Assembly: GCA_944323505.1 (NCBI GenBank)
Contig: CALUST010000008.1
Coordinates: 1 to 64,000 of the forward strand
Reading direction: 5' to 3'
DNA length: 64,000 bases
DNA from: an uncultured Bacteroidales bacterium
GTDB lineage: Bacteria > Bacteroidota > Bacteroidia > Bacteroidales > UBA932
The translations under genes and the position numbers were made by a program. Of this stretch, positions 9,269 to 18,760 are shown piece after piece. The notes beneath the pieces were generated by a model. The model was not told where the DNA came from and did not search any database. It worked only from the letters and a program-made list of their open reading frames with translations. Within the stretch, counting starts at the first letter, position 1. Every line of letters begins with the position of its first letter.

Positions 9269-9298
9269 GTTTAAATAAGTCAAATCCTGTCACGCATT

Positions 9299-9763
9299 AT
9301 GAATGCAATAGAAATTAGAGATGCAATAGAGCCCGCAATTGTTGCACGCGGACTGTTTATTGTGGAAATAAATGTCAGTGCGGACAATGACATCGAACTG
9401 GCAGTGGAGTCCGAAAAAGGAGAGGTGACTCTCGATGACTGCGTGGCTGTCAATGACTTGTTCGAGCAGAGATTCGACAGGGAGCAGGAGGATTACTCCC
9501 TTACCGTCACTTCGGCAGGACTCGACCGTCCGTTCAAGGTTCTCGGGCAGTTCGTCAAGGCCATAGGGACCAAGGTGGAGGTATCTCTCAAAGGAGGGAA
9601 AAGGTTCGTAGCCGAACTGACAGGTGCCGACGAGGATGGCATCAACGTGAGATATGATGCAAAGAAAGCCGTGGAAGGGAAAAGGAAGAAAGAACTTGTA
9701 CGGCATGACGAGAGGATTGCGATGGATATGGTGAATTCCGTCCGCCCGTTTCTTGAATTCTAA
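9299..9763 (+). CDS. rimP: Ribosome maturation factor RimP
   Basis: A 154-residue cytoplasmic protein needed for maturation of the 30S subunit. It has the two-domain RimP layout: an N-terminal alpha/beta domain with LTVTSAGLDRPFKV at its end (the conserved SPGxDRPL-like turn) and a C-terminal SH3-like barrel (FVAELTGADEDGINVRY). The order rimP-nusA-infB is conserved across bacteria; nusA follows after 19 bases. Confidence 0.95.
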   Translation: MNAIEIRDAIEPAIVARGLFIVEINVSADNDIELAVESEKGEVTLDDCVAVNDLFEQRFDREQEDYSLTVTSAGLDRPFKVLGQFVKAIGTKVEVSLKGGKRFVAELTGADEDGINVRYDAKKAVEGKRKKELVRHDERIAMDMVNSVRPFLEF

Positions 9764-9782
9764 AAAACAATAAATAAAATCA

Positions 9783-11030
9783 ATGGAAAAGACAGAGTTA
9801 AAAGATGCATTTTCAGAGTTCAAAGACCTGAAGAACATTGACAGGGCCACAATGATGGGAGTCCTTGAGGATGTATTCCGCACCCAACTGGCCAAGACAT
9901 ACGGCTCGGCCGACAATTTCGACATCATCATCAACATCGACAAGGGTGACTGCGAGATCTACTGGAACCGCGAAGTCGTGGACAAGGTCGAGGATCCGAA
10001 CACCCAGATCGCCCTCTCCGAAGTGAACAAGGAGGATGACGAATACGAGATCGGCGAGACATACGCGACAAAGGTCGACATGAAGAGTTTCGGAAGAAGG
10101 GGCATCCTGAACCTCAGGCAGAACCTTCAGGGAAGAATCATGGACATCGAGAAAGCCAACCTCTACAATAAATACAATGCCAAGATCGGTGAGATTTTCA
10201 CAGGCGAGGTGTACCAGACATGGGCAAAGGAAGTGCTCATCCTTGACGAGGACGGCAACGAACTGAGGCTGCCGAAGTCCGAGCAGATACCTGGAGAGCA
10301 TTTCAAGAAGAACGATACGGTGAGAGCCATCATCAAGAGTGTGGAGATGAAGAACAACACCACACCGTACATCGTCCTTTCAAGGACCTCCAACGAATTC
10401 CTTGAAAAACTCTTCGAGCAGGAAGTGCCGGAGATCTACGACGGGCTGATCACCATCAAGAAAGTGGTACGCATACCGGGTGAAAGGGCCAAGGTGGCTG
10501 TGGAGTCATACGACGAGAGGATTGACCCTATAGGAGCCTGCATCGGAGTGAAAGGTGCGAGAATCATCGGCATCGTCAGAGAACTCAGGAACGAGAACAT
10601 AGATGTGCTGCAGTGGACGAGCAACACCCAGCTGCTCATACAGAGGGCGCTCAACCCGGCCAAGATATCATCTGTGGATCTCGGGGACGGCACAGACAAG
10701 ATCAAGGTATATATGCAGCCTGACGAGGTGAAGAAAGGCATCGGCAAGGGCGGATGCAACATCAAGCTCGCAAGCATGCTGGTAGGAAGAGAGATAGAGG
10801 TATGGAGAGAGTTGCCTAAGCAGGAGGACGACGGAGAGGAAGATGTGCTCCTCAGCGAATTCAGCAACGAGATTGACCAGTGGATCATCGACAAGCTCGA
10901 ATCCATCGGATGCGATACCGCCAAAAGCGTACTCGCCCTTTCAGAAAGCGACATTGCCAAAAGGGCCGACCTCGAAGACGAGACAGTCGCCGAGGTATTC
11001 AGGATACTGCGTGCCGAGTTTGAGGACTGA
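9783..11030 (+). CDS. nusA: Transcription termination/antitermination factor NusA
   Basis: RNA polymerase-associated factor for pausing, termination and antitermination. At 415 residues it has the N-terminal polymerase-binding domain (about 1-125), the S1 domain (about 130-200, IGEIFTGEVYQ), KH1 (with RTSNEFLEKLFEQEVPEI before it and DPIGACIGVKGARI) and KH2 (KKGIGKGGCNIKLASML). It lacks the acidic C-terminal repeats of E. coli NusA, as usual outside Proteobacteria. The leader hairpin upstream of rimP would be a natural target for feedback by this protein. Confidence 0.97.
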   Translation: MEKTELKDAFSEFKDLKNIDRATMMGVLEDVFRTQLAKTYGSADNFDIIINIDKGDCEIYWNREVVDKVEDPNTQIALSEVNKEDDEYEIGETYATKVDMKSFGRRGILNLRQNLQGRIMDIEKANLYNKYNAKIGEIFTGEVYQTWAKEVLILDEDGNELRLPKSEQIPGEHFKKNDTVRAIIKSVEMKNNTTPYIVLSRTSNEFLEKLFEQEVPEIYDGLITIKKVVRIPGERAKVAVESYDERIDPIGACIGVKGARIIGIVRELRNENIDVLQWTSNTQLLIQRALNPAKISSVDLGDGTDKIKVYMQPDEVKKGIGKGGCNIKLASMLVGREIEVWRELPKQEDDGEEDVLLSEFSNEIDQWIIDKLESIGCDTAKSVLALSESDIAKRADLEDETVAEVFRILRAEFED

Positions 11031-11084
11031 TTGGAGGCGGCATCCGCGATTTAGAAAAGAAAAGGGGTTAATTAATATTTATTT

Positions 11085-13928
11085 ATGAGTGAAATAAGAC
11101 TAAGTAAACTTACAAAACAATTCAACATAGGACTGCAGACTCTGGTCGATTTTCTGAAAGAGAAAGGCGCCGATGTGGAAGTGAATCCGAATGCAAAGAT
11201 CTCGGACTCATATCTCCCTGCCATCGAGGCGAAGTTCGGTGAAGAGCAGAAACTCAAGCAGGACTCGGAAAAGGTGGCCATCAAACTCAAGGAAATAATC
11301 GAAATGGGCTCCAAAAAGAAGACTGTCGAAGAAGAAGAGGAGGATGAGGAGCCTGTAAAGGAGATAATCATCAAGAGCACCGGCATCACTGCCGTCCAGC
11401 AGGAGGAGAAGCAACCGGCAGAAGAGACGGCTGCGCCTGAGGCTGCTCCGGCCAAGGAAGAACGAGTGGAGAAGCCTTCGGAAGAACCGGTACAGAAGGA
11501 AGAGGCGGCAAAGGAAGAAGAGCATACAGGAGGTCTGAAGATTGTCGACAAGATCGACCTTTCCCGGTTCGACAAGAAGAAGCCTGAGCCGAGGCAGGAG
11601 GAGACGCCTCAGCCGCAAACAGAGCAGGCAGCCGTTGAAACCCCTGCGGCGACAGCCCTGACTGATGACGGCCGGAAGAGCGAGGCAGAGGAGGAGAAGC
11701 CGGAAGAGAGCAGACATGAACCTAGAGCAATAAAACTGGAAGTGGAAAAACTGCAAGGACCTAAGATTGTCGACAAGATCGACCTTTCCCAGTTCGACAG
11801 GAAGAAGAACAAGAAAAGGGAGAGAATATCCAAAGGAGGGAGCCAGAAAGTCGACGTCACAAAGGTCGGCAATGACCAGGACGCAGGACAAGGCTCCGGC
11901 AAGAAAGACAAGAACAAGAAAGACAAGAACCGCAAGGACTTCAGGCAGGATCAGGGCAGCGGCAAGAACCGCAACAAGCATGACCGCTTCAAGCCTGCAA
12001 TGACGGAGGCCGAAGAGGAGGAGATGCAGAAGGAGATCCAGAAGCAGATCAAGGAGACCTACGCCAAGATGAACGAGGGCAAGTCCAAGAACAACTTCGG
12101 AGCCAAGCACAGACGTGAAAAGAGGGAACTCGCATCACAGAAGATGCATGAGGAGATGGAGCAGCAGGAACTCGAGAAGACAATACTCAAAGTGACAGAA
12201 TTTGTCACTGCGAACGACCTTGCGACCCTCATGAATATCCCTGTGACCAAGGTAATTGCCTCATGTATGAGTCTCGGTCTCATGGTATCAATCAACCAGA
12301 GGCTCGATGCGGAGACAATCGTGCTGGTGGCCGAGGAATTCGGATACGAGGTGGAATTCGTCACTGCGGAACTGTCTGAGACCATCGAACAGGAGAGCGA
12401 TGACGAGCAGGACCTCGCACCGAGACCGCCAGTCATCACCGTGATGGGTCATGTCGACCACGGAAAGACATCCCTGCTCGACTACATCAGAAAGTCAAAC
12501 GTGATTGCCGGCGAGGCTGGTGGCATCACGCAGCACATCGGTGCATACAATGTAAAACTTCCGGACGGGAAGAGAATCACATTCCTCGACACCCCTGGAC
12601 ATGAGGCATTCACCGCCATGCGTGCCCGAGGTGCGAAGATGACGGACCTTGCCATCATCATCATCGCTGCTGACGATGCCATAATGCCGCAGACTGTGGA
12701 GGCCATCAACCATGCGCAGGCCGCAGGTGTCCCTATGGTATTTGCCATCAACAAGATTGACAAGCCGGGCGCCAATCCGGACAAGATCCGCGAGCAGCTC
12801 GCCAACATGAATCTCCTCGTGGAGGACTGGGGAGGAAAGTACCAGTGCCAGGAAATCTCTGCGAAGAAAGGCATCAATGTGGACAAGCTTCTTGACAAGG
12901 TGCTGCTTGAGGCAGAGCTTCTCGAACTGAAAGCCAATCCTAAGAGGCGCGCCACCGGAGCCGTCATCGAATCATCCCTCGACAAGGGACGCGGATACCT
13001 CGCGACTGTGCTTGTCCAGAACGGCACACTGCACATCGGAGACATCATGCTGAGCGGATGCTACACAGGCCGCGTGAAAGCCATGTTCAACGAGCGCGGA
13101 CAGAAAGTGGATGAGGCAGGTCCGTCAACTCCGGTATCCGTCCTCGGTCTCAACGGCGCACCTACTGCGGGTGAGACATTCAATGTGATGGCCGACGAGA
13201 AAGAGGCAAAGGACATTGCCAACAAGAGGGAGCAGCTGCTGCGCATCCAGGGCATCAAGACCCAGAAGCACATGACACTGGAGGAGATAGGGCGCAGGAT
13301 TGCCATAGGCAACTTCAAGGAACTGAACATCATCGTGAAAGGAGACGTGGACGGTTCGGTGGAGGCGCTTTCGGATTCACTCCTGAAACTCTCGACAGAG
13401 GAGGTACGTGTGAATGTGATACACAAGGCTGTCGGAGCCATTTCGGAATCCGACGTCCTGCTTGCCGCAGCATCCGATGCCATCATCGTCGGATTCCAGG
13501 TGAGACCGTCTTCGAATGCGCGAAGGCTGGCTGAGAAAGAGTCAATCGAGATCAGGCTCTACTCTGTCATCTATGACGCCATCAACGAGGTCAAGAGCGG
13601 TATCGAAGGTATGCTTGCCCCTGAGGAGAAGGAGGAAGTCACAGGTACAGCCGAGGTCAAGGAACTGTTCAAGATATCCAAGGTGGGTACGATTGCCGGA
13701 TGTCTTGTCAAGGAAGGCAAGCTGAACCGCACGTCAAAAGTACGTGTCATCCGCGACGGCATCGTGGTCTACACCGGGGAACTCGGTTCTCTCAAGAGGT
13801 TCAAAGATGATGTCAAGGAAGTGTCTATGGGTATGGACTGCGGTCTGAACATCACAGGATACAATGACATCAAGGTCGGCGATGTCGTGGAGGCATACAA
13901 CATCATTGAGGTCAAGAGGACTCTGTAA
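11085..13928 (+). CDS. infB: Translation initiation factor IF-2
   Basis: GTPase that brings initiator tRNA to the 30S subunit. The 947 residues comprise an IF2 N-terminal helical domain (1-50), a long charged Glu/Lys-rich linker (about 60-340), and the G domain with [24 protein letters not shown] and [11 protein letters not shown] (about residues 455-620), then domains II-IV. The linker holds two copies of a [15 protein letters not shown] motif (DNA about 11539-11583 and 11763-11807) that are also nearly identical as DNA. It is the last gene of the operon and is followed by a strong hairpin terminator. Confidence 0.98.
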   Translation: MSEIRLSKLTKQFNIGLQTLVDFLKEKGADVEVNPNAKISDSYLPAIEAKFGEEQKLKQDSEKVAIKLKEIIEMGSKKKTVEEEEEDEEPVKEIIIKSTGITAVQQEEKQPAEETAAPEAAPAKEERVEKPSEEPVQKEEAAKEEEHTGGLKIVDKIDLSRFDKKKPEPRQEETPQPQTEQAAVETPAATALTDDGRKSEAEEEKPEESRHEPRAIKLEVEKLQGPKIVDKIDLSQFDRKKNKKRERISKGGSQKVDVTKVGNDQDAGQGSGKKDKNKKDKNRKDFRQDQGSGKNRNKHDRFKPAMTEAEEEEMQKEIQKQIKETYAKMNEGKSKNNFGAKHRREKRELASQKMHEEMEQQELEKTILKVTEFVTANDLATLMNIPVTKVIASCMSLGLMVSINQRLDAETIVLVAEEFGYEVEFVTAELSETIEQESDDEQDLAPRPPVITVMGHVDHGKTSLLDYIRKSNVIAGEAGGITQHIGAYNVKLPDGKRITFLDTPGHEAFTAMRARGAKMTDLAIIIIAADDAIMPQTVEAINHAQAAGVPMVFAINKIDKPGANPDKIREQLANMNLLVEDWGGKYQCQEISAKKGINVDKLLDKVLLEAELLELKANPKRRATGAVIESSLDKGRGYLATVLVQNGTLHIGDIMLSGCYTGRVKAMFNERGQKVDEAGPSTPVSVLGLNGAPTAGETFNVMADEKEAKDIANKREQLLRIQGIKTQKHMTLEEIGRRIAIGNFKELNIIVKGDVDGSVEALSDSLLKLSTEEVRVNVIHKAVGAISESDVLLAAASDAIIVGFQVRPSSNARRLAEKESIEIRLYSVIYDAINEVKSGIEGMLAPEEKEEVTGTAEVKELFKISKVGTIAGCLVKEGKLNRTSKVRVIRDGIVVYTGELGSLKRFKDDVKEVSMGMDCGLNITGYNDIKVGDVVEAYNIIEVKRTL

Positions 13929-13960
13929 CTGAGTCGGGGACTACATCCCAGACACTGATA

Positions 13961-14004
13961 AAAAGATGTGTGACTTGAAAGCAATTTCGGGTCACACATC
14001 TTTT
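13961..14004. terminator. Bidirectional terminator between infB and the HD gene
   Basis: Inverted repeat AAAAGATGTGTGAC / GTCACACATCTTTT (14 perfect pairs, 13961-13974 and 13991-14004). The inner bases extend it (two G-T pairs, then G-C and three A-T) to a GCAA tetraloop at 13981-13984. A-run and T-run on the two sides let it work on both strands, which fits convergent infB (+) and the HD hydrolase (-). Confidence 0.85.
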
Positions 14005-14080
14005 ATATTTAATCACATCATTTGCTATTTAATCGCTACCCGGGACCTTTCCGGTACAGGCATCAGTTATGTATGTGCCG

Positions 14081-14776
14081 TCATTGCAGGGCACGGAAGA
14101 TACGGCTGACTTCCGCACGGGTCGCATCATCGTCGGAAAGGAGCGTCTGCAGCCGGTCGAGACGGACAGCATTGCCGCTCCACGGTATCCATAGCCGCAG
14201 ATAACCTCCTGCCCCGTATTTTGCCTTGAGATGAGCCATGGCACGGGCAACCTGTTCCTCAGAAGACAGGGAAGGATAATTGGACATGCCGTATTGGAGT
14301 GTCCGTCTGATGATTGTCTCTGCATCAATCAGCCTGTCGGCCTCGGCGACAATCTTGCCATAGATGCTTCTCGGCTCTGACTTGGCGGATGCCCTGTGGT
14401 CCTCGGCAGCCTCTGCAACAATCTCTATCTGCTCTGATGAAAGCCATCTGCGAAGATGCCCATCCGCCCTTATCATCTTCCCGGAATCAATATGATGATT
14501 CTCCTTGCCGTTTATCCGTCCGAGATCATGGCATGCCGCAGCAACGAAAAGAATCTCAGGGTCAAGTCCGGATCTGATATCCTCCGGAGCGGTCCTGTAC
14601 AGTTCCATGGAGTTGTCTATCACTGCCAGTGCGTGATCCTGCCGGTGCGCAGGGTCAAAGAAAGCATATTTCGGAACCACCTCCTTGCAGATGTATTCCC
14701 GCAGTTCCTGTCTTATCTCTGGATATTCATTCATCTTCTCATTATTTCCAGTACAACATTTCATTTTATCTGTCAT
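14081..14776 (-). CDS. HD-domain phosphohydrolase
   Basis: A 231-residue cytoplasmic protein of the HD superfamily of metal-dependent phosphohydrolases. The HD pair is in VAAACHDLGRING (His83-Asp84), with upstream metal-type His residues in DPAHRQDHAL (His44, His48), a following ENHHIDSG element and a distal EADRLID Asp. The substrate cannot be told; relatives hydrolyse nucleotides or act on small phosphate esters. The start ATG overlaps the stop of the upstream beta-lactamase (TAATG), so the two are coupled. An internal ATG at residue 15 is an alternative start. Confidence 0.8.
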   Translation of the reverse strand: MTDKMKCCTGNNEKMNEYPEIRQELREYICKEVVPKYAFFDPAHRQDHALAVIDNSMELYRTAPEDIRSGLDPEILFVAAACHDLGRINGKENHHIDSGKMIRADGHLRRWLSSEQIEIVAEAAEDHRASAKSEPRSIYGKIVAEADRLIDAETIIRRTLQYGMSNYPSLSSEEQVARAMAHLKAKYGAGGYLRLWIPWSGNAVRLDRLQTLLSDDDATRAEVSRIFRALQ

Positions 14777-15783
14777 TATCCGGCGTATTCCTCAGCATAT
14801 TCAAGCAGCAGCCCGGCAATATCGGCAATCAGCGACTCACATTGAAGCATGGTACAGGCGGCATCGCAGACAAACACGGCCAAGGAGAAATGTCTTCCGT
14901 CCGGCAAGACCACAATGCCGATGTCATTGACCGCGGACACCCTGCCGTCAGACAGCATATCGCCTGTCCCTGTCTTATGGGCAATCGTCTGCACCCTGCC
15001 TGCAATCCTGCCCGGAATGCGCTCCTGCCCTGTCTCGCAACCGGACATCGTGTCCCAGACAAATCTGTGATACTCATCTGAATCCCTTCTGTCCCAAAAC
15101 ACCTCAAGAAGCCGCACGGCAGAAAGAGGTGTGGTCCAGTTGCGGAGACAGGCAGTCCGGTCCGAGTGCATCTCTGCCTCCGTACATGCTATCCTGAAGT
15201 CAGACAGCCCCAGCGAACGTATATACGAATCCACCGCATCCGGACCGCCGATACATCCGAAAAGGATGTCGCAGGCATTGTTGTCGCTCATGGCAAGGGA
15301 ATATGTCAGCAGTTCAGCATACGTGAACGCACCACCTTCGGGATGGACGTCCCTCAGAGGGCTCCATGTGTCGTCCTCCAGACTGTCTGCCGGCACGTCA
15401 ACTTCACTGTCCAGCGGTATCGAAGACCTCCTGAGAAAGTCACAGACCGCAAGAGCCTGATGAAACTTCATCACACTCATCATCGGAAAGCGCACATCCT
15501 CATCTCCGCATAAGGACAGCGACTCACCAGTCCCGGATGACGCTACGTTAGACCAGACAAGCGTATCCCCGGGACCGTACACAGCAGCCACGCCGATTCT
15601 TGCATCCACACTGGCCGCAATGGAATCAAGTCCCGCACAGAAATCTGACATCTCTTCATTTTCCGCAGGCACATGACCGTCACCATACAGATATTTATAA
15701 TACAGACCCACGATAATACCTATTGCCGCTGCAGCAGCAAGATTGAGGATTATCTGCACTATGGTCTTTCCCGAAATCGTCAT
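14776..15783 (-). CDS. Class A beta-lactamase, membrane-anchored, PER/CfxA/CepA-like subclass
   Basis: Serine beta-lactamase (penicillin/cephalosporin hydrolysis). All class A motifs are present: SVMK (Ser103, Lys106), SDN (166-168), the Glu166 equivalent in TEAEMH (Glu202), and KTGTGD (270-275). The TEAEMH ... RNWTTP omega-loop segment resembles subclass A2 enzymes (PER, CfxA, CepA, CblA), which have His instead of Asn at position 170. The N-terminus (about residues 7-28) is a hydrophobic helix followed by YYKYLYG without a clear cleavage site, so it may be an uncleaved inner-membrane anchor. No mobile element or unusual base composition adjoins it, so it looks chromosomal and resident. A D-Ala-D-Ala peptidase role is less likely given the intact Glu202. 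Confidence 0.87.
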   Translation of the reverse strand: MTISGKTIVQIILNLAAAAAIGIIVGLYYKYLYGDGHVPAENEEMSDFCAGLDSIAASVDARIGVAAVYGPGDTLVWSNVASSGTGESLSLCGDEDVRFPMMSVMKFHQALAVCDFLRRSSIPLDSEVDVPADSLEDDTWSPLRDVHPEGGAFTYAELLTYSLAMSDNNACDILFGCIGGPDAVDSYIRSLGLSDFRIACTEAEMHSDRTACLRNWTTPLSAVRLLEVFWDRRDSDEYHRFVWDTMSGCETGQERIPGRIAGRVQTIAHKTGTGDMLSDGRVSAVNDIGIVVLPDGRHFSLAVFVCDAACTMLQCESLIADIAGLLLEYAEEYAG

Positions 15784-15870
15784 ACAACCGGATTTTTTCG
15801 ATAAAAACGGTTAAAATTAACAAATAGATTGCCGTCCGGCAACTAAACTTTCATAATGGCAAATTTTTCT

Positions 15871-15878
15871 TAACTTTG
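15871..15878 (+). promoter_or_regulatory. -7 box of the HAD hydrolase gene
   Basis: TAACTTTG matches TAnnTTTG and lies 20 bases before the ATG at 15899. A CTTT 19 bases upstream is a weak -33 candidate. Confidence 0.5.
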
Positions 15879-15898
15879 GTCCGACGAAATCTGATGAA

Positions 15899-16738
15899 AT
15901 GAAAAAGACACCGATTGTCGCTCTCATCTATGACTTTGACGGGACACTCTCGCCCGGCAACATGCAGGAATTCGGGTTCATCCAGGCCATAGGGAAAAGT
16001 CCATCTGAATTCTGGACAATGAGCGACGAGATTGCCATAGGGCAAGACGCCAGCAACATCCTGAGTTACATGAAACTGATGTTTGACGAGGCCAGGAAGG
16101 CAGGCATAAGCCTGCAGCGGGAGAAATTCAGGAGTTTCGGCAAAAGCATAGAACTCTTCGACGGGGTGAAGGAATGGTTCGGCCTTGTAAATGAATACGG
16201 ACGCCGGCACGGTGTCATCGTGGAGCACTACATCAACTCTTCAGGACTTGCCGAGATGATAGAAGGAAGCCCGATTGCCGGGGAATTCAAACGCATCTTC
16301 GCCTGCTCTTTCCTGTACGACCAAAGCGGCAATGCAGTATGGCCGGGAGTGGCTGTCGACTACACGGCGAAGACCCAGTTCATATTCAAGATAAACAAAG
16401 GCATCCTGAGCATCAGGGACAACAAACTGGTCAACGAGAGCCAGTTGGAGGAGAACAAGAGAATCCCGTTCCCGCACATGATTTATTTCGGAGACGGTGA
16501 GACCGATGTGCCTTGCATGAAGATTGTCAAGATGTTCGGAGGACATTCGATAGCTGTCTACAACCCTCTTGTGCCTGGGAAGAAGGAGACGGCAAAGAAA
16601 CTTCTGAAGCAGAAACGTGTCAATTTCATCACCCCTGCCTGCTATACGGAAGACAGCAGGACATTCAAGGTGGTATGTTCAATCATCGACAAGATCAAGG
16701 CAGACCACGAACTGCAGATACTGTCCAAATTCAGATGA
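15899..16738 (+). CDS. HAD-family hydrolase
   Basis: A 279-residue haloacid-dehalogenase-superfamily protein. Motif I is YDFDGTLSP (nucleophile Asp12, Asp14), motif II is probably HYINSS, motif III Lys lies in the AKTQFIFKINKG region and motif IV is YFGDGETDVPC. The insertion between motifs I and II is helical (C1-type cap). It probably hydrolyses a phosphate ester; substrate unknown. It stands alone on the plus strand between a divergent beta-lactamase gene and a convergent PHP phosphatase gene. Confidence 0.88.
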   Translation: MKKTPIVALIYDFDGTLSPGNMQEFGFIQAIGKSPSEFWTMSDEIAIGQDASNILSYMKLMFDEARKAGISLQREKFRSFGKSIELFDGVKEWFGLVNEYGRRHGVIVEHYINSSGLAEMIEGSPIAGEFKRIFACSFLYDQSGNAVWPGVAVDYTAKTQFIFKINKGILSIRDNKLVNESQLEENKRIPFPHMIYFGDGETDVPCMKIVKMFGGHSIAVYNPLVPGKKETAKKLLKQKRVNFITPACYTEDSRTFKVVCSIIDKIKADHELQILSKFR

Positions 16739-16743
16739 TCCCG

Positions 16744-17508
16744 TCAGTCCAGGAACAGCTTCGTGGTATTGAGCATAATCCTCTCCAATTCAGGAACATG
16801 CCTCCTCCTGAATCTCATGCTGCGGAGCATGTCAATCTGTGCAAGGGAATGAAGGTCAGTACCTGCGAAAGAATAAAGGCCGCGCTCAAGTATGGCTCTT
16901 GCCTTGACAGCCGCACCCTTGCCGTAGAATCCGCCCAATGACAGGAGATTGAACTGAAGTTTACATCCCTTGTCCACAATCTCCCTTATCCTGACAAGGT
17001 CTGACGGATAGAAGAGATACCGCTCAGGATGAGCCAGGACAGGATTGTACCCCATACAGATGAGACGGAACACCGTCTCGTCCAGGTTGGCCGATTCATA
17101 GGCGTATGACATCTCTATCAGGATATGCTTCCCCGGCAGCAGGAGCATCTCACCTGAAAAAGTGTCCTCAAACCCTTCGTATACCATGTGTTCGCCTCCC
17201 GGCAGGAAATTTATTCCCGAGGCTTCACGAAGACTGTCCTTCACCTCACCGAATTTTGAGACTATCGTCCCGTAACTGTTCCCGGGATAGAGTTCGGGAT
17301 ATATGTGAGGGGTGAGTATCATATTCCTCACCCCCATTTCTGCCAGACGAGAGACCGCCTCACAAGAATGTTCCAAAGACCTGAAGCCGTCATCCACCCC
17401 GGGAAGCACGTGGGAATGCATATCCGTCTCGAAAGGCAGCTGATCCAGGGAGACGTCTTTCGCAAACAGTGACGCCCAGAATCCATTGGAGGACTTCATA
17501 CGGTTCAT
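16744..17508 (-). CDS. CpsB/CapC-type PHP-family tyrosine phosphatase
   Basis: A 254-residue metal-dependent phosphatase of the PHP fold. Metal-binding motifs are DMHSHVLPGVDDG at residues 28-40, LTPHIYPELY, and a C-terminal AGTDLHS. The family (CpsB, YwqE, Wzb analogues of Gram-positives) dephosphorylates tyrosine kinases that control capsule export. No polysaccharide operon or BY-kinase is visible in the window, so its partner is elsewhere or the role differs. It follows purT by 10 bases on the same strand. Confidence 0.88.
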   Translation of the reverse strand: MNRMKSSNGFWASLFAKDVSLDQLPFETDMHSHVLPGVDDGFRSLEHSCEAVSRLAEMGVRNMILTPHIYPELYPGNSYGTIVSKFGEVKDSLREASGINFLPGGEHMVYEGFEDTFSGEMLLLPGKHILIEMSYAYESANLDETVFRLICMGYNPVLAHPERYLFYPSDLVRIREIVDKGCKLQFNLLSLGGFYGKGAAVKARAILERGLYSFAGTDLHSLAQIDMLRSMRFRRRHVPELERIMLNTTKLFLD

Positions 17509-17518
17509 CGTCCTGACG

Positions 17519-18703
17519 TCAATATACTTTTACCGAGAGTTTCGCATAAGCCCTTTCGGCTTTGGCGCGAGCCTCCTCGACAGTGTCCGCAGTGGCAAGG
17601 ATGACACCGAGGCGACGATGTCCCGCAATCTCAGGCTTGCCGAATATCCTCAACTGGACACCTGGCTCCTCAAGCACCTTCTCAAGGTCGCAGAACTCGT
17701 ATTCGCGGGTATTGCCCTCGACTACAACCGCCTTTGATGCAGACGGCCCGAAGAATCTGACTTCAGGGACAGGAAGACCGAGCACCGCCCTCGCATGGAG
17801 GGCAAACTCCGACATATCCTGTGAAATCATGGTCACCATACCTGTGTCATGAGGACGCGGAGACACTTCGCTGAATATGACATCATCGCCCTTGACAAAG
17901 AGTTCCACTCCGAAAATGCCATATCCTCCGAGAGCCGCTGTTATCTCGCCTGCGATATGCTCGGCCTTGGCAAGGGCTTCCGGAGACATGGCCTGGGGCT
18001 GCCAGGATTCACGATAGTCCCCGTCCACCTGATGATGTCCCACAGGCTTCAGGAATGTGGTACCGGCACAATGGCGGACAGTGAGCAGGGTAATCTCATA
18101 GTCAAAGTCCACAAACCCTTCCACAATCACCTTCCCGCTTCCTGCCCTTCCGCCTTCCTGTGATATATGCCATGCCTTGTCGACATCAGCCTCAGACCGG
18201 AGCATACTCTGACCGTGTCCAGAGGAACTCATGACCGGCTTGACTATGCACGGGAACCCGATCTCCTTCACAGCCTCGTCAAACTCTTCCCTCGTAGCGG
18301 CAAAACGGTATTTGGAAGTAGGGAGACCGAGAGTCTCTGCCGCAAGACGACGGATGCCCTCGCGGTTCATGGTGATTTGTGCAGCCTTGGCTGTAGGAAT
18401 GACATTGAAGCCTTCATTCTCAAGTTCGACCAGCCTGTCTGTGGCTATTGCCTCTATCTCCGGAATGATATAGTCCGGCTTCTCCTCCTCGATGATCTCT
18501 TTCAATGCCGCCCCGTCAAGCATTGAGATGACATGATGCGAATGTGCGACGTGCATTGCAGGGGCATTCTCATATTTGTCCACAGCCACCACCTGCACGC
18601 CGTATCTCTGAAGTTCGATGGCGACTTCCTTGCCGAGTTCGCCTGAGCCGCAAAGCAGAGCCTTCTTGCCGTACTTTGTGAATGTTGTACCTATATTTGC
18701 CAT
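17519..18703 (-). CDS. purT: Formate-dependent phosphoribosylglycinamide formyltransferase 2
   Basis: ATP-grasp enzyme that formylates GAR with formate and ATP in purine synthesis, a folate-free alternative to PurN. The 394 residues show the N-terminal [17 protein letters not shown] dinucleotide-like loop, a [17 protein letters not shown] segment, ATP-grasp motifs ([25 protein letters not shown]) and [11 protein letters not shown]. The ATG at 18703 (MANIG...) is chosen; a longer start at 18748 would add an unconserved stretch. purB lies elsewhere in the window on the other strand. Confidence 0.96.
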   Translation of the reverse strand: MANIGTTFTKYGKKALLCGSGELGKEVAIELQRYGVQVVAVDKYENAPAMHVAHSHHVISMLDGAALKEIIEEEKPDYIIPEIEAIATDRLVELENEGFNVIPTAKAAQITMNREGIRRLAAETLGLPTSKYRFAATREEFDEAVKEIGFPCIVKPVMSSSGHGQSMLRSEADVDKAWHISQEGGRAGSGKVIVEGFVDFDYEITLLTVRHCAGTTFLKPVGHHQVDGDYRESWQPQAMSPEALAKAEHIAGEITAALGGYGIFGVELFVKGDDVIFSEVSPRPHDTGMVTMISQDMSEFALHARAVLGLPVPEVRFFGPSASKAVVVEGNTREYEFCDLEKVLEEPGVQLRIFGKPEIAGHRRLGVILATADTVEEARAKAERAYAKLSVKVY

Positions 18704-18760
18704 TGTACTCACTGGTTTTAGTTTTTCTGATATACCGTCATCAGCCAATGCTGCAGATTA

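Noticed and set aside
11208-12110. 300-codon minus-strand open frame antisense to the infB linker
   Set aside because: Leu/Arg-only sequence produced by reading Glu/Lys-rich codons backwards; no start context or domain.
14776-15783. Recent horizontal acquisition of the beta-lactamase
   Set aside because: No repeats, transposase, integrase or change in base composition nearby; it is embedded in an ordinary operon.
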